Source of the DNA: Flavobacterium sp. ASV13
GTDB lineage: Bacteria; Bacteroidota; Bacteroidia; Flavobacteriales; Flavobacteriaceae
DNA: 64,000 bases
Reading direction: 5' to 3'
Assembly: GCF_000745775.1 (NCBI RefSeq)
Contig: NZ_JQJY01000004.1
Coordinates: 310,001 to 374,000 of the forward strand
The first letter of the stretch is position 1, and the number at the start of each line of letters is the position of its first letter. A program made the translations under genes and the position numbers. Positions 7,968-16,960 of this stretch are shown piece by piece. Below the pieces are notes generated by a model, which did not search any database, was not told the DNA's origin, and saw only the letters and a list, made by a program, of their open reading frames with translations.

Positions 7968-9029
7968 GTGAAATCAAAATATATTCTACCTCTATTTCTT
8001 TTAGTTCAGATTATCTTTTTAAAAATTCTGCAATACTTCCCAGATTATGTTGAAGGTTTTTATAGCAACAATTTATTTGTTCGGATTTCACATTTTTTAA
8101 GAAGCGCTTTAGGCAAAATTCCATTTTCTGTTGGAGATTGTATTTATGCTTTATTAATTCTTTCGATTATTAGTTGGTTTTGGAGAATTAGAAAAACTTG
8201 GAAAACTAATTGGAAAGATCATCTATTGAAAATCTTAGGCAAAATTTCTGTTTTTTATTTCCTCTTCCATCTGCTTTGGGCTTTCAATTATTATCGTGAA
8301 CCGCTTTTCGAGAAAATGGAAATCAAAAGAGAATATTCTGATGCTGAACTTTTAGCTTTTACAAAAAGATTGATTGCAAAAACGAATGAAATTCAGTTTC
8401 AAATTACAAAAAATGATAGTTCAAAAGTAGTTTTTCCATATTCTCAAAAAGAATCATTTCAGATGATTTTAAATGGTTATGATAATTTAGCTAAGGAACA
8501 TCCTTATTTTAAATATGAAACATTGAGCGTCAAAAAATCTTTATTCAGCGTCCCTCTAACATACATGGGATTTGGCGGTTATTTGAATCCCTTTACAAAT
8601 GAGGCTCAGGTAAATGATTTGCTTCCAATGTATAATTTCCCAATAACAACTTCACACGAAATGGCGCATCAAATTGGTTTTGCCAGTGAAAATGAATGTA
8701 ATTTCATCGGCGTTTTGGCTTCGGTTAAAAACGATAATCTGTATTATCAATATTCAGGATATAGCTTCGCTTTGCGTTATTGTCTTGGAATCTGGCAATT
8801 TAAAAACGAGAAAATTTTTAACGAATTGAAGAAAACAGTTCATGTCGGAATCTTAAAAAACTATCAGGAAAGCCAGGATTTCTGGAAAAAATACGACACC
8901 TTTATCGATAAAGGTTTTCATTTTTTATGGGATAATTTCTTAAAAACCAATAATCAAAAAGACGGAATGGAAAGTTACAGCAAGTTTATTGACTTGATGA
9001 TAAATTATTATAAAACGAGAAAATTTTGA
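7968..9029 (+). CDS. DUF3810 family membrane metalloprotein
   Basis: 353 residues from the GTG at 7968 (reading MKSKYILPLFLLV), the usual family length. The frame stays open to a TTG at 7842 but that part is an extragenic repeat. Three hydrophobic segments at the N-terminus (about 4-22, 50-66, 90-110) are followed by a soluble domain with TSHEMAHQIGF: His230, Glu231 and His234 form an HExxH zinc motif, followed by SENECNF, whose Glu may be a third ligand. DUF3810 proteins are predicted integral-membrane metallopeptidases with no known substrate. Downstream lies an ECF sigma factor, 42 bases away. Confidence 0.85.
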   Translation: MKSKYILPLFLLVQIIFLKILQYFPDYVEGFYSNNLFVRISHFLRSALGKIPFSVGDCIYALLILSIISWFWRIRKTWKTNWKDHLLKILGKISVFYFLFHLLWAFNYYREPLFEKMEIKREYSDAELLAFTKRLIAKTNEIQFQITKNDSSKVVFPYSQKESFQMILNGYDNLAKEHPYFKYETLSVKKSLFSVPLTYMGFGGYLNPFTNEAQVNDLLPMYNFPITTSHEMAHQIGFASENECNFIGVLASVKNDNLYYQYSGYSFALRYCLGIWQFKNEKIFNELKKTVHVGILKNYQESQDFWKKYDTFIDKGFHFLWDNFLKTNNQKDGMESYSKFIDLMINYYKTRKF

Positions 9030-9071
9030 TCCAACTGTAACAAAAATGATTTCATAACTACTAATACTTAT
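9026..9071 (+). promoter_or_regulatory. possible ECF-type promoter
   Basis: CTGTAACAAAAATG followed about 16 bases later by ATAACTACTAATAC, just ahead of the sigma factor gene. The TGTAACA box resembles the -35 of flavobacterial ECF promoters, so autoregulation is plausible. This was judged by eye only. Confidence 0.3.
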
Positions 9072-9566
9072 ATGAGCGAAAATCTAGAACAGTCATTTGT
9101 TGCGCAATTGCAGGCAAATCAGAATATAATCCACAAAATTTGTAGATTATATACTGCTGGCGAAGATGCTCATAAAGACTTGTTTCAGGAAATTACTATT
9201 CAGCTCTGGAAAGCTTATCCAAAATTTAGAGGCGACAGTAAATTTTCGACCTGGACTTATCGTGTTGCTTTAAATACTGCAATTACCTTATACCGAAAAA
9301 CCAAACGAACCATATCGACTATTGAATATGAAAGTCATCAGCATTTTGTAAAAGATGTTGATTACAATTATGAAGAGGAAGAACAGATTAAATTGATGTA
9401 CAAAGCGGTTTACCAGCTCAACGACATCGAAAAAGCATTAGTTTTTATGTATTTAGAAGACAAAGATTATCAAGAAATAGCTGAAACTCTAGGGATCAGC
9501 GAAGTGAATGCGCGCGTGAAAATGAACCGAATTAAAGGGAAACTTAAAAAGATACTAAATCCTTAA
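9072..9566 (+). CDS. ECF-type RNA polymerase sigma factor
   Basis: 164 residues. Region 2 (about 20-85) contains the DLFQEITIQLWKAYPKFRG and FSTWTYRVALNTA motifs, which bind core polymerase and melt the -10. Region 4 (about 108-160) has DYQEIAETLGISEVNARVKMNRIKGKLKK, a helix-turn-helix for the -35. There is no region 3, as in all ECF factors. The following gene starts 8 bases after the stop and encodes a four-helix membrane protein, the usual place for an anti-sigma factor. Signal unknown. Confidence 0.93.
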   Translation: MSENLEQSFVAQLQANQNIIHKICRLYTAGEDAHKDLFQEITIQLWKAYPKFRGDSKFSTWTYRVALNTAITLYRKTKRTISTIEYESHQHFVKDVDYNYEEEEQIKLMYKAVYQLNDIEKALVFMYLEDKDYQEIAETLGISEVNARVKMNRIKGKLKKILNP

Positions 9567-9574
9567 AAATTATT

Positions 9575-10207
9575 ATGAAAGAACTGGATTTATTAAAAAA
9601 AGACTGGAAAAAGAACTCGGATTCTTTTGAACAAATTTCTGAAAAAGAAATCTACAAAATGATTCATAAAAAATCATCTTCAATTGTGAAGTGGATTTTA
9701 ATTATAAGCATTTTGGAAGTCCTATTTTGGACAATATTGAACTATTTTTCAAATATTGATGATATACTTCAAAAAATCAACCATCCGGAAATTATTGTTC
9801 TTATGGAAATTTTGATGTACTTTAATTACGCCGTAATTCTGGTTTTTATTTACTTTTTCTACAAAAATTATAAAACCATATCAACTATAGTTTCTACCAA
9901 ACTGTTAATGAATAGCATTTTAAAAACAAGAAAAACAGTTCAGTATTATGTTTGGTACAATCTGGGAATGATTGTAGTTTCTTCAATTTTAAGTTTCTTT
10001 ATTGGCTATGTTTACAATCCTGACATGGCGATTATTCGTGAAAAACTGGCGTTAAACGGCAAAGCAATGCTGGTTTCAATTGTTGCATTGTTTTTACTTA
10101 CGCTATTATTCTTCGGGCTTTTCTGGTGTATTTACAGATTGCTATACGGAACTCTGCTACGCAGATTGTATGCGAATTATAAAGAGTTGAAGAAAATTGA
10201 TTTTTAA
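9575..10207 (+). CDS. membrane protein paired with the ECF sigma factor
   Basis: 210 residues. A charged cytoplasmic N-terminus (KELDLLKKDWKKNSDSFEQISEKEIYKMIHKKS) is followed by four hydrophobic segments (about 34-55, 70-98, 125-147, 165-190). The N-terminal helix of about 35 residues could bind the sigma factor, as in anti-sigma factors, but I see no classical zinc-containing or RsiW-like motif and no periplasmic sensor domain. It is co-transcribed with the sigma factor (8-base gap). Many Flavobacterium ECF genes have this kind of partner; the anti-sigma role is inference. Confidence 0.75.
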   Translation: MKELDLLKKDWKKNSDSFEQISEKEIYKMIHKKSSSIVKWILIISILEVLFWTILNYFSNIDDILQKINHPEIIVLMEILMYFNYAVILVFIYFFYKNYKTISTIVSTKLLMNSILKTRKTVQYYVWYNLGMIVVSSILSFFIGYVYNPDMAIIREKLALNGKAMLVSIVALFLLTLLFFGLFWCIYRLLYGTLLRRLYANYKELKKIDF

Positions 10208-10208
10208 G

Positions 10209-10251
10209 GGAGATACTAAGGTTCTGAGATACTAAGGTTCTAAGTTTTGAA
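10209..10251. repeat. extragenic CTAAGGTTCTAAG repeat
   Basis: GATACTAAGGTTCTGAGATA and then CTAAGGTTCTAAGTTTT. The same words recur at 12457-12483, inverted at about 12558-12590, and at 40776-40800, always just outside genes. Confidence 0.55.
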
Positions 10252-10331
10252 AACTTGAAACTTGAAACTTGAAACTTGAAACTTGAAACTTGAAACTTGA
10301 AACTTGAAACTTGAAACCTGAAACCTGAAAC
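10252..10331. repeat. 7-bp tandem repeat, about 11 copies
   Basis: The unit AACTTGA is repeated without interruption; the last copies read AACCTGA. It lies between the converging membrane-protein and acyltransferase genes. Array length is likely to vary between strains. Confidence 0.9.
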
Positions 10332-10343
10332 AAAACTAACTTC

Positions 10344-11153
10344 TTAGTATTCCCACTGTCTTAATCTATTAAGTTCTTCTTGTGCTTTGATTTCTTCGGC
10401 TGGAATAACTTTTAAGAATGATGGATGTTGTTCGATTGCGTATTCTACTTTTTCTACAATTTCCTCAATTGTATCATTCTCATAATCAATATCAAGAGGT
10501 TCTTTGATGATGAAAGACTGTAGAATTCCTTTTTTCTTCATTCGAAGACCTTTTTTATCAAATGATCGACGGAAACCATCAATAACAATAGGAATTACAA
10601 TTGGTTTATGTTGTTTGATAATATGTGCAGTTCCTTTACGAACAGGCTTAAAAGACTTTGTAGTTCCTTGCGGAAAAGTAATTACCCAGCCGTCTTCAAG
10701 TGCAATTCTGATATTTTCAGTATCGTTTGGATTCACATCTCTCTTCTCAGTAACATCTACACCTTTTGAGCGCCAGGTTCTTTCAACCGTAATTGCTCCA
10801 ACATAAGCAAGAATTCTTGGTAACAAACCTGCTTGCATTGTTTCTTTTGCAGCGACATAATAAATATTCATTTTTGGCTGCCATAAATAACCAATGTTCT
10901 TAATAGTATCTTGACGTCCGCTTAAACTTGCGTTAAAGACATGAAACATTGCCACAACATCAGCAAAATAAGTTTGATGATTGGAAATAAACAGCACATT
11001 TGTATCAGGCAATGTTTTAATAATTTCAGATCCTTCAATCTGCAATTCATTAAATCCTCTGTATCTGCGGTGCGTCATGGCTCCCAAGACACGGATTAAC
11101 CATTTCTTGATGAATAAAATATGTCCAAAAGGATTTCGTTTAAACAATCCCAT
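10344..11153 (-). CDS. lysophospholipid acyltransferase (PlsC-like)
   Basis: 269 residues. This is a member of the 1-acyl-glycerol-3-phosphate acyltransferase family (PF01553 type), acting at the inner membrane in phospholipid or aminolipid synthesis. Motif I appears as NHQTYFAD (His59, Asp65), with five residues between His and Asp rather than the canonical four. Motif III appears as FPQGTTKS (160-167), with Gln in place of the usual Glu of FPEGTR. VERTWRSKG and IPIVIDGF fit motifs II and IV. Residues about 11-28 are hydrophobic and basic, likely membrane-associated. The substrate could be other than a lysophosphatidate. Nearest neighbours are a repeat array and a Nudix hydrolase; no operon. 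Confidence 0.85.
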   Translation of the reverse strand: MGLFKRNPFGHILFIKKWLIRVLGAMTHRRYRGFNELQIEGSEIIKTLPDTNVLFISNHQTYFADVVAMFHVFNASLSGRQDTIKNIGYLWQPKMNIYYVAAKETMQAGLLPRILAYVGAITVERTWRSKGVDVTEKRDVNPNDTENIRIALEDGWVITFPQGTTKSFKPVRKGTAHIIKQHKPIVIPIVIDGFRRSFDKKGLRMKKKGILQSFIIKEPLDIDYENDTIEEIVEKVEYAIEQHPSFLKVIPAEEIKAQEELNRLRQWEY

Positions 11154-11279
11154 AGCTGTTTAATGTATTTTTTTTGTTAGTTCGCAAACATACAAAAATT
11201 ATTCTTTTAGCAATACTATAAAGCAATTTCGGAAATAAATCGTTATAATAATGAATATCAAATCGTTAATTTTTCATTT

Positions 11280-11936
11280 TTACGAATTTTCGCCTAAAAC
11301 ACTTTTCAGAACGTCTCTCAGCTCACTTAATATCATCGCTGTCGCGCCCCAAACAACGTGATTTTGAATACTAAAAGCCGGAACCAACGCATTTATTGCA
11401 TAAGAAGTTGATAATGTGGCTTCGATAATAATTTCATCATTTAGAAAAACGGACAAAGGCAATTCAATAATATCCGCAACTTCCCGAATATCCGGATAAA
11501 ATGAAAGCTCTTCTTTAGCAATTCCCATATAAGGATGCACTAAAAAATTACTTGGCGGAATATACATTGGGGTAAAATGTTTTACAACTTCTATTTTTTC
11601 AGGAAGAACACCAATTTCTTCATTGGTTTCTCTGAGAGCGGTATCTTTAAAATCAAAATCTGAAATTTCATATTTGCCACCCGGGAATGCAATTTGTGAA
11701 GAGTGTACTCCATTGTAAGCATTTCGAACAATTAAAACTAAATGCGTTTCTCCGTTTTTAGGATAAAACAACATCATAACAGCAGCAATTCTTGGATTTT
11801 TAGCGCTTACATCCAGATTTTTAAGCTCTTGTATACGTTCTTTGGGCGCCATTTTTATGTGCGATGTCGTCGCTGGCAGTTCAACAGGAATTAAATTAGG
11901 AACATATTGCAAAAAATCTTGAAAATCCATATTCAA
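11280..11936 (-). CDS. Nudix hydrolase, CoA pyrophosphatase-like
   Basis: 218 residues. The Nudix box runs from Gly86 to about Val110: GGKYEISD...TALRETNEEIG, with all metal-binding Glu of the REUXEEXGU motif. It is preceded by SSQIAFPGG, the extended motif seen in NudL/YeaB-type coenzyme A diphosphatases, which split CoA into 3',5'-ADP and phosphopantetheine. Length (about 200) fits that group. Two ATGs two codons apart can serve as start. It is transcribed alone, divergent from the DUF4268 gene. Confidence 0.88.
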   Translation of the reverse strand: MNMDFQDFLQYVPNLIPVELPATTSHIKMAPKERIQELKNLDVSAKNPRIAAVMMLFYPKNGETHLVLIVRNAYNGVHSSQIAFPGGKYEISDFDFKDTALRETNEEIGVLPEKIEVVKHFTPMYIPPSNFLVHPYMGIAKEELSFYPDIREVADIIELPLSVFLNDEIIIEATLSTSYAINALVPAFSIQNHVVWGATAMILSELRDVLKSVLGENS

Positions 11937-12021
11937 AGTTTATTTTTGTACTTTCAAATAAAATATAAATATACTCTAGAAAATGCGGTTCTACAAATTT
12001 TCTAAGACAAAGCCATAAATA

Positions 12022-12459
12022 ATGTACAGTAGAGAAGAATCACAACGAATAAAAAGAGAATTTTGGGTAGCTTTTGCAGAAAAGTATCCGAGAAAATGGG
12101 TTCTTTATGATACAAAAATCAAAGACTTCTCTTTTAAGTTTTTTGTAGATAATAAAAAAGCACAAGTTTTAATTGACATCGAACACCGAAGTGACGAAAA
12201 ACGAACTGCCTATTTTGAAAAGATTGAAGCGCTAAAAAATATTCTGGAAGAAGAATTTATTAAAGATTTGGTTTTCGAAAAAAACTACACGCTAGAAAGC
12301 GGCAAAACCATCAGCCGAATCTGGGTCGAGAAATTAGGAGTTGGTTTCAGCAATCGAAATAACTGGGATGCCATTTTCGATTTTTTCAATGAAAACATGC
12401 ACGCTTTGGAAATGTTTTATTTGGAATATGATGAATTTATTAAGGATATAGAAAACTAA
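12022..12459 (+). CDS. DUF4268 family protein
   Basis: 145 residues, no signal peptide, cytoplasmic. The pattern EFWVAFAEKYPRKWVLYDTK, DIEHRSDEKRTAYFEKIEAL, the late RIWVEK and NRNNWDAIFDFFNENM matches DUF4268, a domain of 120-150 residues with a nuclease-like alpha/beta fold also found at the C-terminus of some restriction-related proteins. As a stand-alone gene its role is unknown. It is followed by an extragenic repeat and a long hairpin. Confidence 0.8.
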   Translation: MYSREESQRIKREFWVAFAEKYPRKWVLYDTKIKDFSFKFFVDNKKAQVLIDIEHRSDEKRTAYFEKIEALKNILEEEFIKDLVFEKNYTLESGKTISRIWVEKLGVGFSNRNNWDAIFDFFNENMHALEMFYLEYDEFIKDIEN

Positions 12460-12485
12460 GGTTCTAAGATGCTAAGTTTTGAATT

Positions 12486-12534
12486 TATATAGCAAACCCG
12501 ACAGATTTTAAAAACCTGTCGGGTTTGCTATATA
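12486..12534. terminator. 19-bp perfect hairpin, bidirectional terminator candidate
   Basis: Arms 12486-12504 and 12516-12534, loop of 11 nt. It contains CCCGACAG/CTGTCGGG, a hairpin type common between convergent flavobacterial genes. A T-rich flank is weak, so it may be a repeat used as terminator. Confidence 0.6.
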
Positions 12535-12595
12535 ATTTAAGTTCAAAAAAACTTACTCCCTCAGTATCTTAGAACCTTAGCGCCTTAAAATCTAA

Positions 12596-13006
12596 TTACA
12601 CACTAAAAATATTATAAACAATAATATGATCGTCGTAATTGATATAAAGTTGTTTACGGAAATCTTGTTTTTTTCGTGTAATAATTGAAAGTTTACATTC
12701 TTTTCCGTCATTGTCTTTACACATGAAAGAATATACAATATCAGTGTCATTTTCCTCTCTTTCGATATAATCCAAAATATTGAAAAGCTGAATCTCTTGA
12801 GAATAAACTACAATTCGGTGTTTATTAGTATCTAAAACAACACTCAAGTTCACCAAATCCAGGTTAGACCATTCGCCCCACTTTCCTTTTTGATTTTTCT
12901 CTAAAACACTAAAACCAGATGTCTTAAAATTATACGACTGACTTTGAGCTTCTTGCAGTCCAAAACCAAAAAACAATAGCAATATTGAGATGCGAATAAA
13001 ATTCAT
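12596..13006 (-). CDS. secreted hypothetical protein
   Basis: 136 residues. A signal peptide covers residues 1-22 (FGFGLQEAQS). The mature part is beta-rich with two Cys (FMCKDNDGKECKLS) and ends with YINYDDHIIVYNIFSV. It is probably a small periplasmic or surface protein; no family recognised. It starts 20 bases after the flavoprotein gene stops, on the same strand, so the two may be co-transcribed without an obvious functional link. Confidence 0.65.
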   Translation of the reverse strand: MNFIRISILLLFFGFGLQEAQSQSYNFKTSGFSVLEKNQKGKWGEWSNLDLVNLSVVLDTNKHRIVVYSQEIQLFNILDYIEREENDTDIVYSFMCKDNDGKECKLSIITRKKQDFRKQLYINYDDHIIVYNIFSV

Positions 13007-13026
13007 GAAATATTTCTTACAGGTAA

Positions 13027-13971
13027 TTAAAATTCAAATTTAGACTTTTCTTTGGATGCAGCATCAAATTCGGCTATCATTTGCTGCATAATTTGCTCAA
13101 CAGGCAAGATTTCATGAATAAGTCCTGCAATTTGTCCAATTTCAAGCTCGCCTTCTTCAAGATCTCCTTCAAACATTCCTTTTTTGGCTCTGGCTCTTCC
13201 CAAAAGCTGAACTAATTCTTCTTTAGATGGACATTTCTCATATAAGGCCTGAACGTCATGATAAAATTTATTTTTTACCAATCGCACAGGAGCTAATTCT
13301 TTCAAAGTTAAATGAGTATCACCTTCTTTGATATTAACTATCGTTTCTTTAAAATTATTGTGAGCAGAAGATTCAAATGATGCTGCAAAACGGCTCCCTA
13401 CCTGAACACCATCGGCACCAAGAATCATCGCTGCTAACATTCCTCTTCCAGTTGCAATTCCACCCGCTGCGATAAGCGGAATTTGGATTTTTTCCCTCAC
13501 CATTGGAATCAATGTTAGTGTTGTTGTTTCATCACGTCCGTTATGTCCGCCTGCTTCAAAACCTTCAGCTACAACAGCATCAACTCCAGCATCTTGAGCT
13601 TTTAAGGCAAAAGGACTGCTGCTCACCACATGAACAACCGTAATCCCTTTTTCTTTTAAAAATGAAGTCCATGTTTTAGGATTCCCAGCCGAAGTAAAAA
13701 CAATTTTCACGCCTTCTTCCACAACTATATTCATGATTTCTTCAATGTTAGGATATAACATCGGGATATTGACTCCAAAAGGTTTATCAGTTGCCTTTTT
13801 GCATTTCTGAATATGTTCTCTTAAAACTTCCGGATACATTGATCCAGCGCCAATAAGCCCTAAACCTCCGGAATTACTTACTGCAGAAGCTAATTTGTAA
13901 CCGCTGTTCCAAATCATTCCACCTTGTATTATTGGATATTTTATATTAAAAAGCTGCGTAATTTTATTCAT
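13027..13971 (-). CDS. FMN-dependent nitronate monooxygenase-like oxidoreductase
   Basis: 314 residues. A TIM-barrel flavoprotein of the nitronate monooxygenase / FabK / 2-nitropropane dioxygenase family. YPIIQGGMIW at the N-terminus, AEGFEAGGHNGRD with His143 (the catalytic base position of nitronate monooxygenases), and IAAGGIATGRGMLAAMILGADGVQVGSRF (FMN phosphate binding) are all present. Members detoxify nitronates or act as enoyl-ACP reductase; the AGGH motif fits either. The stop of the upstream T9SS protease lies 11 bases before this start on the same strand. Confidence 0.9.
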   Translation of the reverse strand: MNKITQLFNIKYPIIQGGMIWNSGYKLASAVSNSGGLGLIGAGSMYPEVLREHIQKCKKATDKPFGVNIPMLYPNIEEIMNIVVEEGVKIVFTSAGNPKTWTSFLKEKGITVVHVVSSSPFALKAQDAGVDAVVAEGFEAGGHNGRDETTTLTLIPMVREKIQIPLIAAGGIATGRGMLAAMILGADGVQVGSRFAASFESSAHNNFKETIVNIKEGDTHLTLKELAPVRLVKNKFYHDVQALYEKCPSKEELVQLLGRARAKKGMFEGDLEEGELEIGQIAGLIHEILPVEQIMQQMIAEFDAASKEKSKFEF

Positions 13972-13982
13972 GCAATATGCTG

Positions 13983-15584
13983 TTATTGTTTGATTATCTT
14001 TCCTGTTTTATGTAAACCATCGGCATCAAAAGTATAAAAATAAAGACCGCTGTTTAATGTTTCTACAGAAAGAAATGGATTCTGATTTGTAATTTGTTTT
14101 TCAATTACTTTTTGACCTAAAACCGAAAAAATTGCAACTGAAGCACTGTAATTTTCCTCAGGAAAAGAAAACGAAATTATTGTTTTTGCTGGATTCGGGA
14201 ATACTGAAAAAGTCGAATTTATGACAAAATCATTAATCCCCAAATTAGCACCAAAATTTGGAATTCCGTAGCCGTAATTAAAATTTGGAGCTGTATAACG
14301 ATCTGATGATTCTAAAATCATTTGTCTAATTTCTTTGTTTGTTTTTGTTGGAAACGCCTGCCAAAGACATGCAACCATTCCTGCCATAACCGGACATGAA
14401 AAAGAGGTTCCGTTTGCAGTGCCAATATTTCCAGAAGCATCCGAAACTGTTGTTGCACTTCCCTGCGCCATAATATCTGGTTTTATCCGATTGTCAAAAC
14501 TTGGTCCAATAGAACTGAAATCAGATTTTACTTTTGTTGAAGTGACTGAACCTACGGCAAGTACAGAAACTGCATCGGCGGGAGCACCAATATGCGGTTC
14601 TGGAGTTCTTCCCTCATTTCCTGCTGAAGCCAATACAATTATTCCTTTGCTGAAGGCGAGTTCTGCTCCTCTTGAAATAAAAGTTGTACTGCCATTCATA
14701 TCACTATATGTATGACTTTCGCCAGCTTTATCGAATTCAAAATACCCCAAAGAAGTTGTAATAATATCAACTCCAAGACTGTCTGCTCTTTCTGCAGCTT
14801 CAACCCAAAGTGATTCTTCAATCGGGTTTTCTGATGCATCATTTTCAGTTATAAATAAATAGTACGAAGCATCTGGTGCTGTACCAACTAAAGAATTCTC
14901 TTTATAGCCACCCATTGTCGAAAGCACTAAAGTTCCGTGATCATCGCCGGTATAAAAATTGGTATTTCTATTAACGAAATCATATCCACCTAGAATTCTG
15001 TTGTTTGTTTGAAGATTTTGAAAAGGCTGAGCTGTATTCACACCCGGAAAACCAGCATCTAAAACTGCAATGATTTTTCCTGATCCGGTGTAATTTTGCT
15101 TATGCAGAGCCTGTCCATTAAGCATTTGAATTTGATTTGCAGAATTTCCATACGCATAATCAATAGTCGTTTTAAGCTTATTTTTTGTTTGAACGACATT
15201 ATTTTCGTTAACCTTTTTTCCCGTATTCAGCGTTTTATTTGTAAAAACTATTTTATCAACAAATGATAATGATTTTAATGCCGAAACATTAGTTTGAGTT
15301 CCTCGAATATGAAGCGCATTCAGCCATTTTGATTTAGCCAAAACCGTAATTCCTGCACTCGATTTTATTTGGGATATATAACTTTTTTCAACAGGAACAT
15401 CTGTAATATCTAATGCAATATTCTGAGCTGCTCTTCGGGTTAAAGAACGCTGCGTCAGCATATCAGAAGGTTTATCTAAAAAGAATTGCGAACTCGGTTT
15501 ATCTTTAAAATAAACCCATGCATCTTCTTGCGAAAACATCGCGGAAGTAAAAAGCAATAAAAAAAATGCAAAACAGTATTTCAT
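13983..15584 (-). CDS. S8 subtilisin-like protease with T9SS sorting domain
   Basis: 533 residues. Signal peptide 1-18, an inhibitor-like propeptide to about 140, then a subtilase domain with the full triad: Asp176 (AVLDAG), His216 (DDHGT) and Ser394 (NGTSFSCP); Asn323 (AGNEG) supplies the oxyanion hole. The last 80 residues are a type A sorting domain (FSVFPNPAKT, SVLGQKV, LNSGLYFYTF, KTGKIIKQ), so the protein is exported by Sec and then by the type IX system and is secreted or attached to the surface. The distance between the triad residues is normal, so it is probably active. Confidence 0.94.
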   Translation of the reverse strand: MKYCFAFFLLLFTSAMFSQEDAWVYFKDKPSSQFFLDKPSDMLTQRSLTRRAAQNIALDITDVPVEKSYISQIKSSAGITVLAKSKWLNALHIRGTQTNVSALKSLSFVDKIVFTNKTLNTGKKVNENNVVQTKNKLKTTIDYAYGNSANQIQMLNGQALHKQNYTGSGKIIAVLDAGFPGVNTAQPFQNLQTNNRILGGYDFVNRNTNFYTGDDHGTLVLSTMGGYKENSLVGTAPDASYYLFITENDASENPIEESLWVEAAERADSLGVDIITTSLGYFEFDKAGESHTYSDMNGSTTFISRGAELAFSKGIIVLASAGNEGRTPEPHIGAPADAVSVLAVGSVTSTKVKSDFSSIGPSFDNRIKPDIMAQGSATTVSDASGNIGTANGTSFSCPVMAGMVACLWQAFPTKTNKEIRQMILESSDRYTAPNFNYGYGIPNFGANLGINDFVINSTFSVFPNPAKTIISFSFPEENYSASVAIFSVLGQKVIEKQITNQNPFLSVETLNSGLYFYTFDADGLHKTGKIIKQ

Positions 15585-15629
15585 AGCTTACTTTTTAAAA
15601 AGGGTAAATCCCTGTAAAAAAGTATAAAG

Positions 15630-16817
15630 CTAAGAAATTACTCCCGAACCAACTAATTCATTATCTAAATACCATGCAACAAATTGGCCTTCAGTAATGG
15701 CAGATTGAGGTTCATCAAAACGAACATACATTCCGTCTTCAAATTGATACAAAATAGCTTTTTGCAAAGGCTGACGATAACGGATTCTTGCCATTACTTC
15801 TTTTGTTTCACCTGGTTTTAAAGTCATGTCTTCTCTAACCCAGTGAATTTCAGAATTTCCAACAAATAAAGCTTTTTTGAACAAACCAGGATGATTACTA
15901 GATAAACCAGTGTAAATCGTGTTTGTATCAACATCAGTAGCAATTACAAATAAGGGATCTGTAGTTCCTCCAACATTTAACCCTTTTCTTTGTCCTACAG
16001 TAAAATAATGTGCACCTTGATGTTTTCCAACTACCTTGCCCATTGTTGGCAAATAATTCAGTTTTCTAGATTCGGTTTTTAATTGTTCTTCTAAAGATAA
16101 TCCTGAAGTATCTTCCACTTCATAAATCGGATCATTTTTATCAATCTGAACAATTTTGCCTTCTTTTGGCTGCAATTTCTGTTGCAAAAATTCAGGCAAA
16201 CGAACTTTTCCTATAAAGCATAATCCTTGTGAATCTTTCTTTTCAGCGGTTACCAATTCCATTTCAGCAGCAATTTCTCGTACTTCTGGTTTGGTTAAAG
16301 CACCAATTGGGAACAATGCTTTTGATAATTGTTCTTGCGATAACTGACATAAAAAATACGATTGATCTTTATTAATGTCATTTCCGGCAATTAATTGATA
16401 AACAGGTTTTCCATCAACTTCAATTTCATTTTTTTGACAATAATGTCCAGTTGCCACATAATCAGCACCTAAACTTAAGGCTATTTTCATGAAAACATCA
16501 AATTTGATTTCGCGGTTACAAAGCACGTCAGGATTTGGAGTTCTTCCTTTTTCGTATTCGTTGAACATATAATCAACGATTTTTTCTTTGTATTCCTCGC
16601 TCAAATCGACAGTCTGAAACGGTATTCCAAGTTTTTCTGCTACTAATAAAGCATCATTACTATCTTCTAACCAAGGGCATTCGTTAGAAATAGTAACCGA
16701 ATCATCATGCCAGTTTTTCATAAAAAGGCCAATAACTTCGTATCCTTGTTGCTGCAATAAATAAGCGGCAACACTAGAATCTACTCCACCAGAAAGTCCA
16801 ACAACTACACGTTTCAT
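15630..16817 (-). CDS. mnmA: tRNA-specific 2-thiouridylase MnmA
   Basis: 395 residues. Adds sulfur to U34 of tRNA-Lys, -Glu and -Gln. The PP-loop SGGVDSS is at 9-15. The catalytic cysteines are Cys100 ([11 protein letters not shown]) and Cys200 (GLCFIGK). ATP and tRNA motifs KDQSYFL and FTVGQRKGL are present. The C-terminal beta-barrel ends [16 protein letters not shown]. Length is slightly above E. coli MnmA because of a charged insert at about 225-245, usual in Bacteroidota. Single gene, divergent from the ATP-grasp protein at 16961. Confidence 0.97.
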   Translation of the reverse strand: MKRVVVGLSGGVDSSVAAYLLQQQGYEVIGLFMKNWHDDSVTISNECPWLEDSNDALLVAEKLGIPFQTVDLSEEYKEKIVDYMFNEYEKGRTPNPDVLCNREIKFDVFMKIALSLGADYVATGHYCQKNEIEVDGKPVYQLIAGNDINKDQSYFLCQLSQEQLSKALFPIGALTKPEVREIAAEMELVTAEKKDSQGLCFIGKVRLPEFLQQKLQPKEGKIVQIDKNDPIYEVEDTSGLSLEEQLKTESRKLNYLPTMGKVVGKHQGAHYFTVGQRKGLNVGGTTDPLFVIATDVDTNTIYTGLSSNHPGLFKKALFVGNSEIHWVREDMTLKPGETKEVMARIRYRQPLQKAILYQFEDGMYVRFDEPQSAITEGQFVAWYLDNELVGSGVIS

Positions 16818-16960
16818 TCTAAATCGTTTATATTTTTACAAGGGTGCAAAGATAAGCCAAATAATAGAAAATTATAGTCGTTTTGATTAGTTTATATAAT
16901 CCCGCAGTAGACAAAACCTATCGTTTTTTTTATTTACTTTTAATAACCAATAAAAATGTC

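Noticed and set aside
10252..10331. CRISPR array
   Set aside because: Units are 7 bp with no spacers.
12486..12534. Riboswitch or small RNA
   Set aside because: A simple perfect hairpin between convergent genes is better explained as a repeat or terminator.
13983..15584. Immune or toxin role for the subtilase
   Set aside because: It has an ordinary T9SS subtilase layout with complete triad and no linked system.
16883..16960. Earlier start of the ATP-grasp protein
   Set aside because: It would place 26 extra residues before a clean signal peptide.
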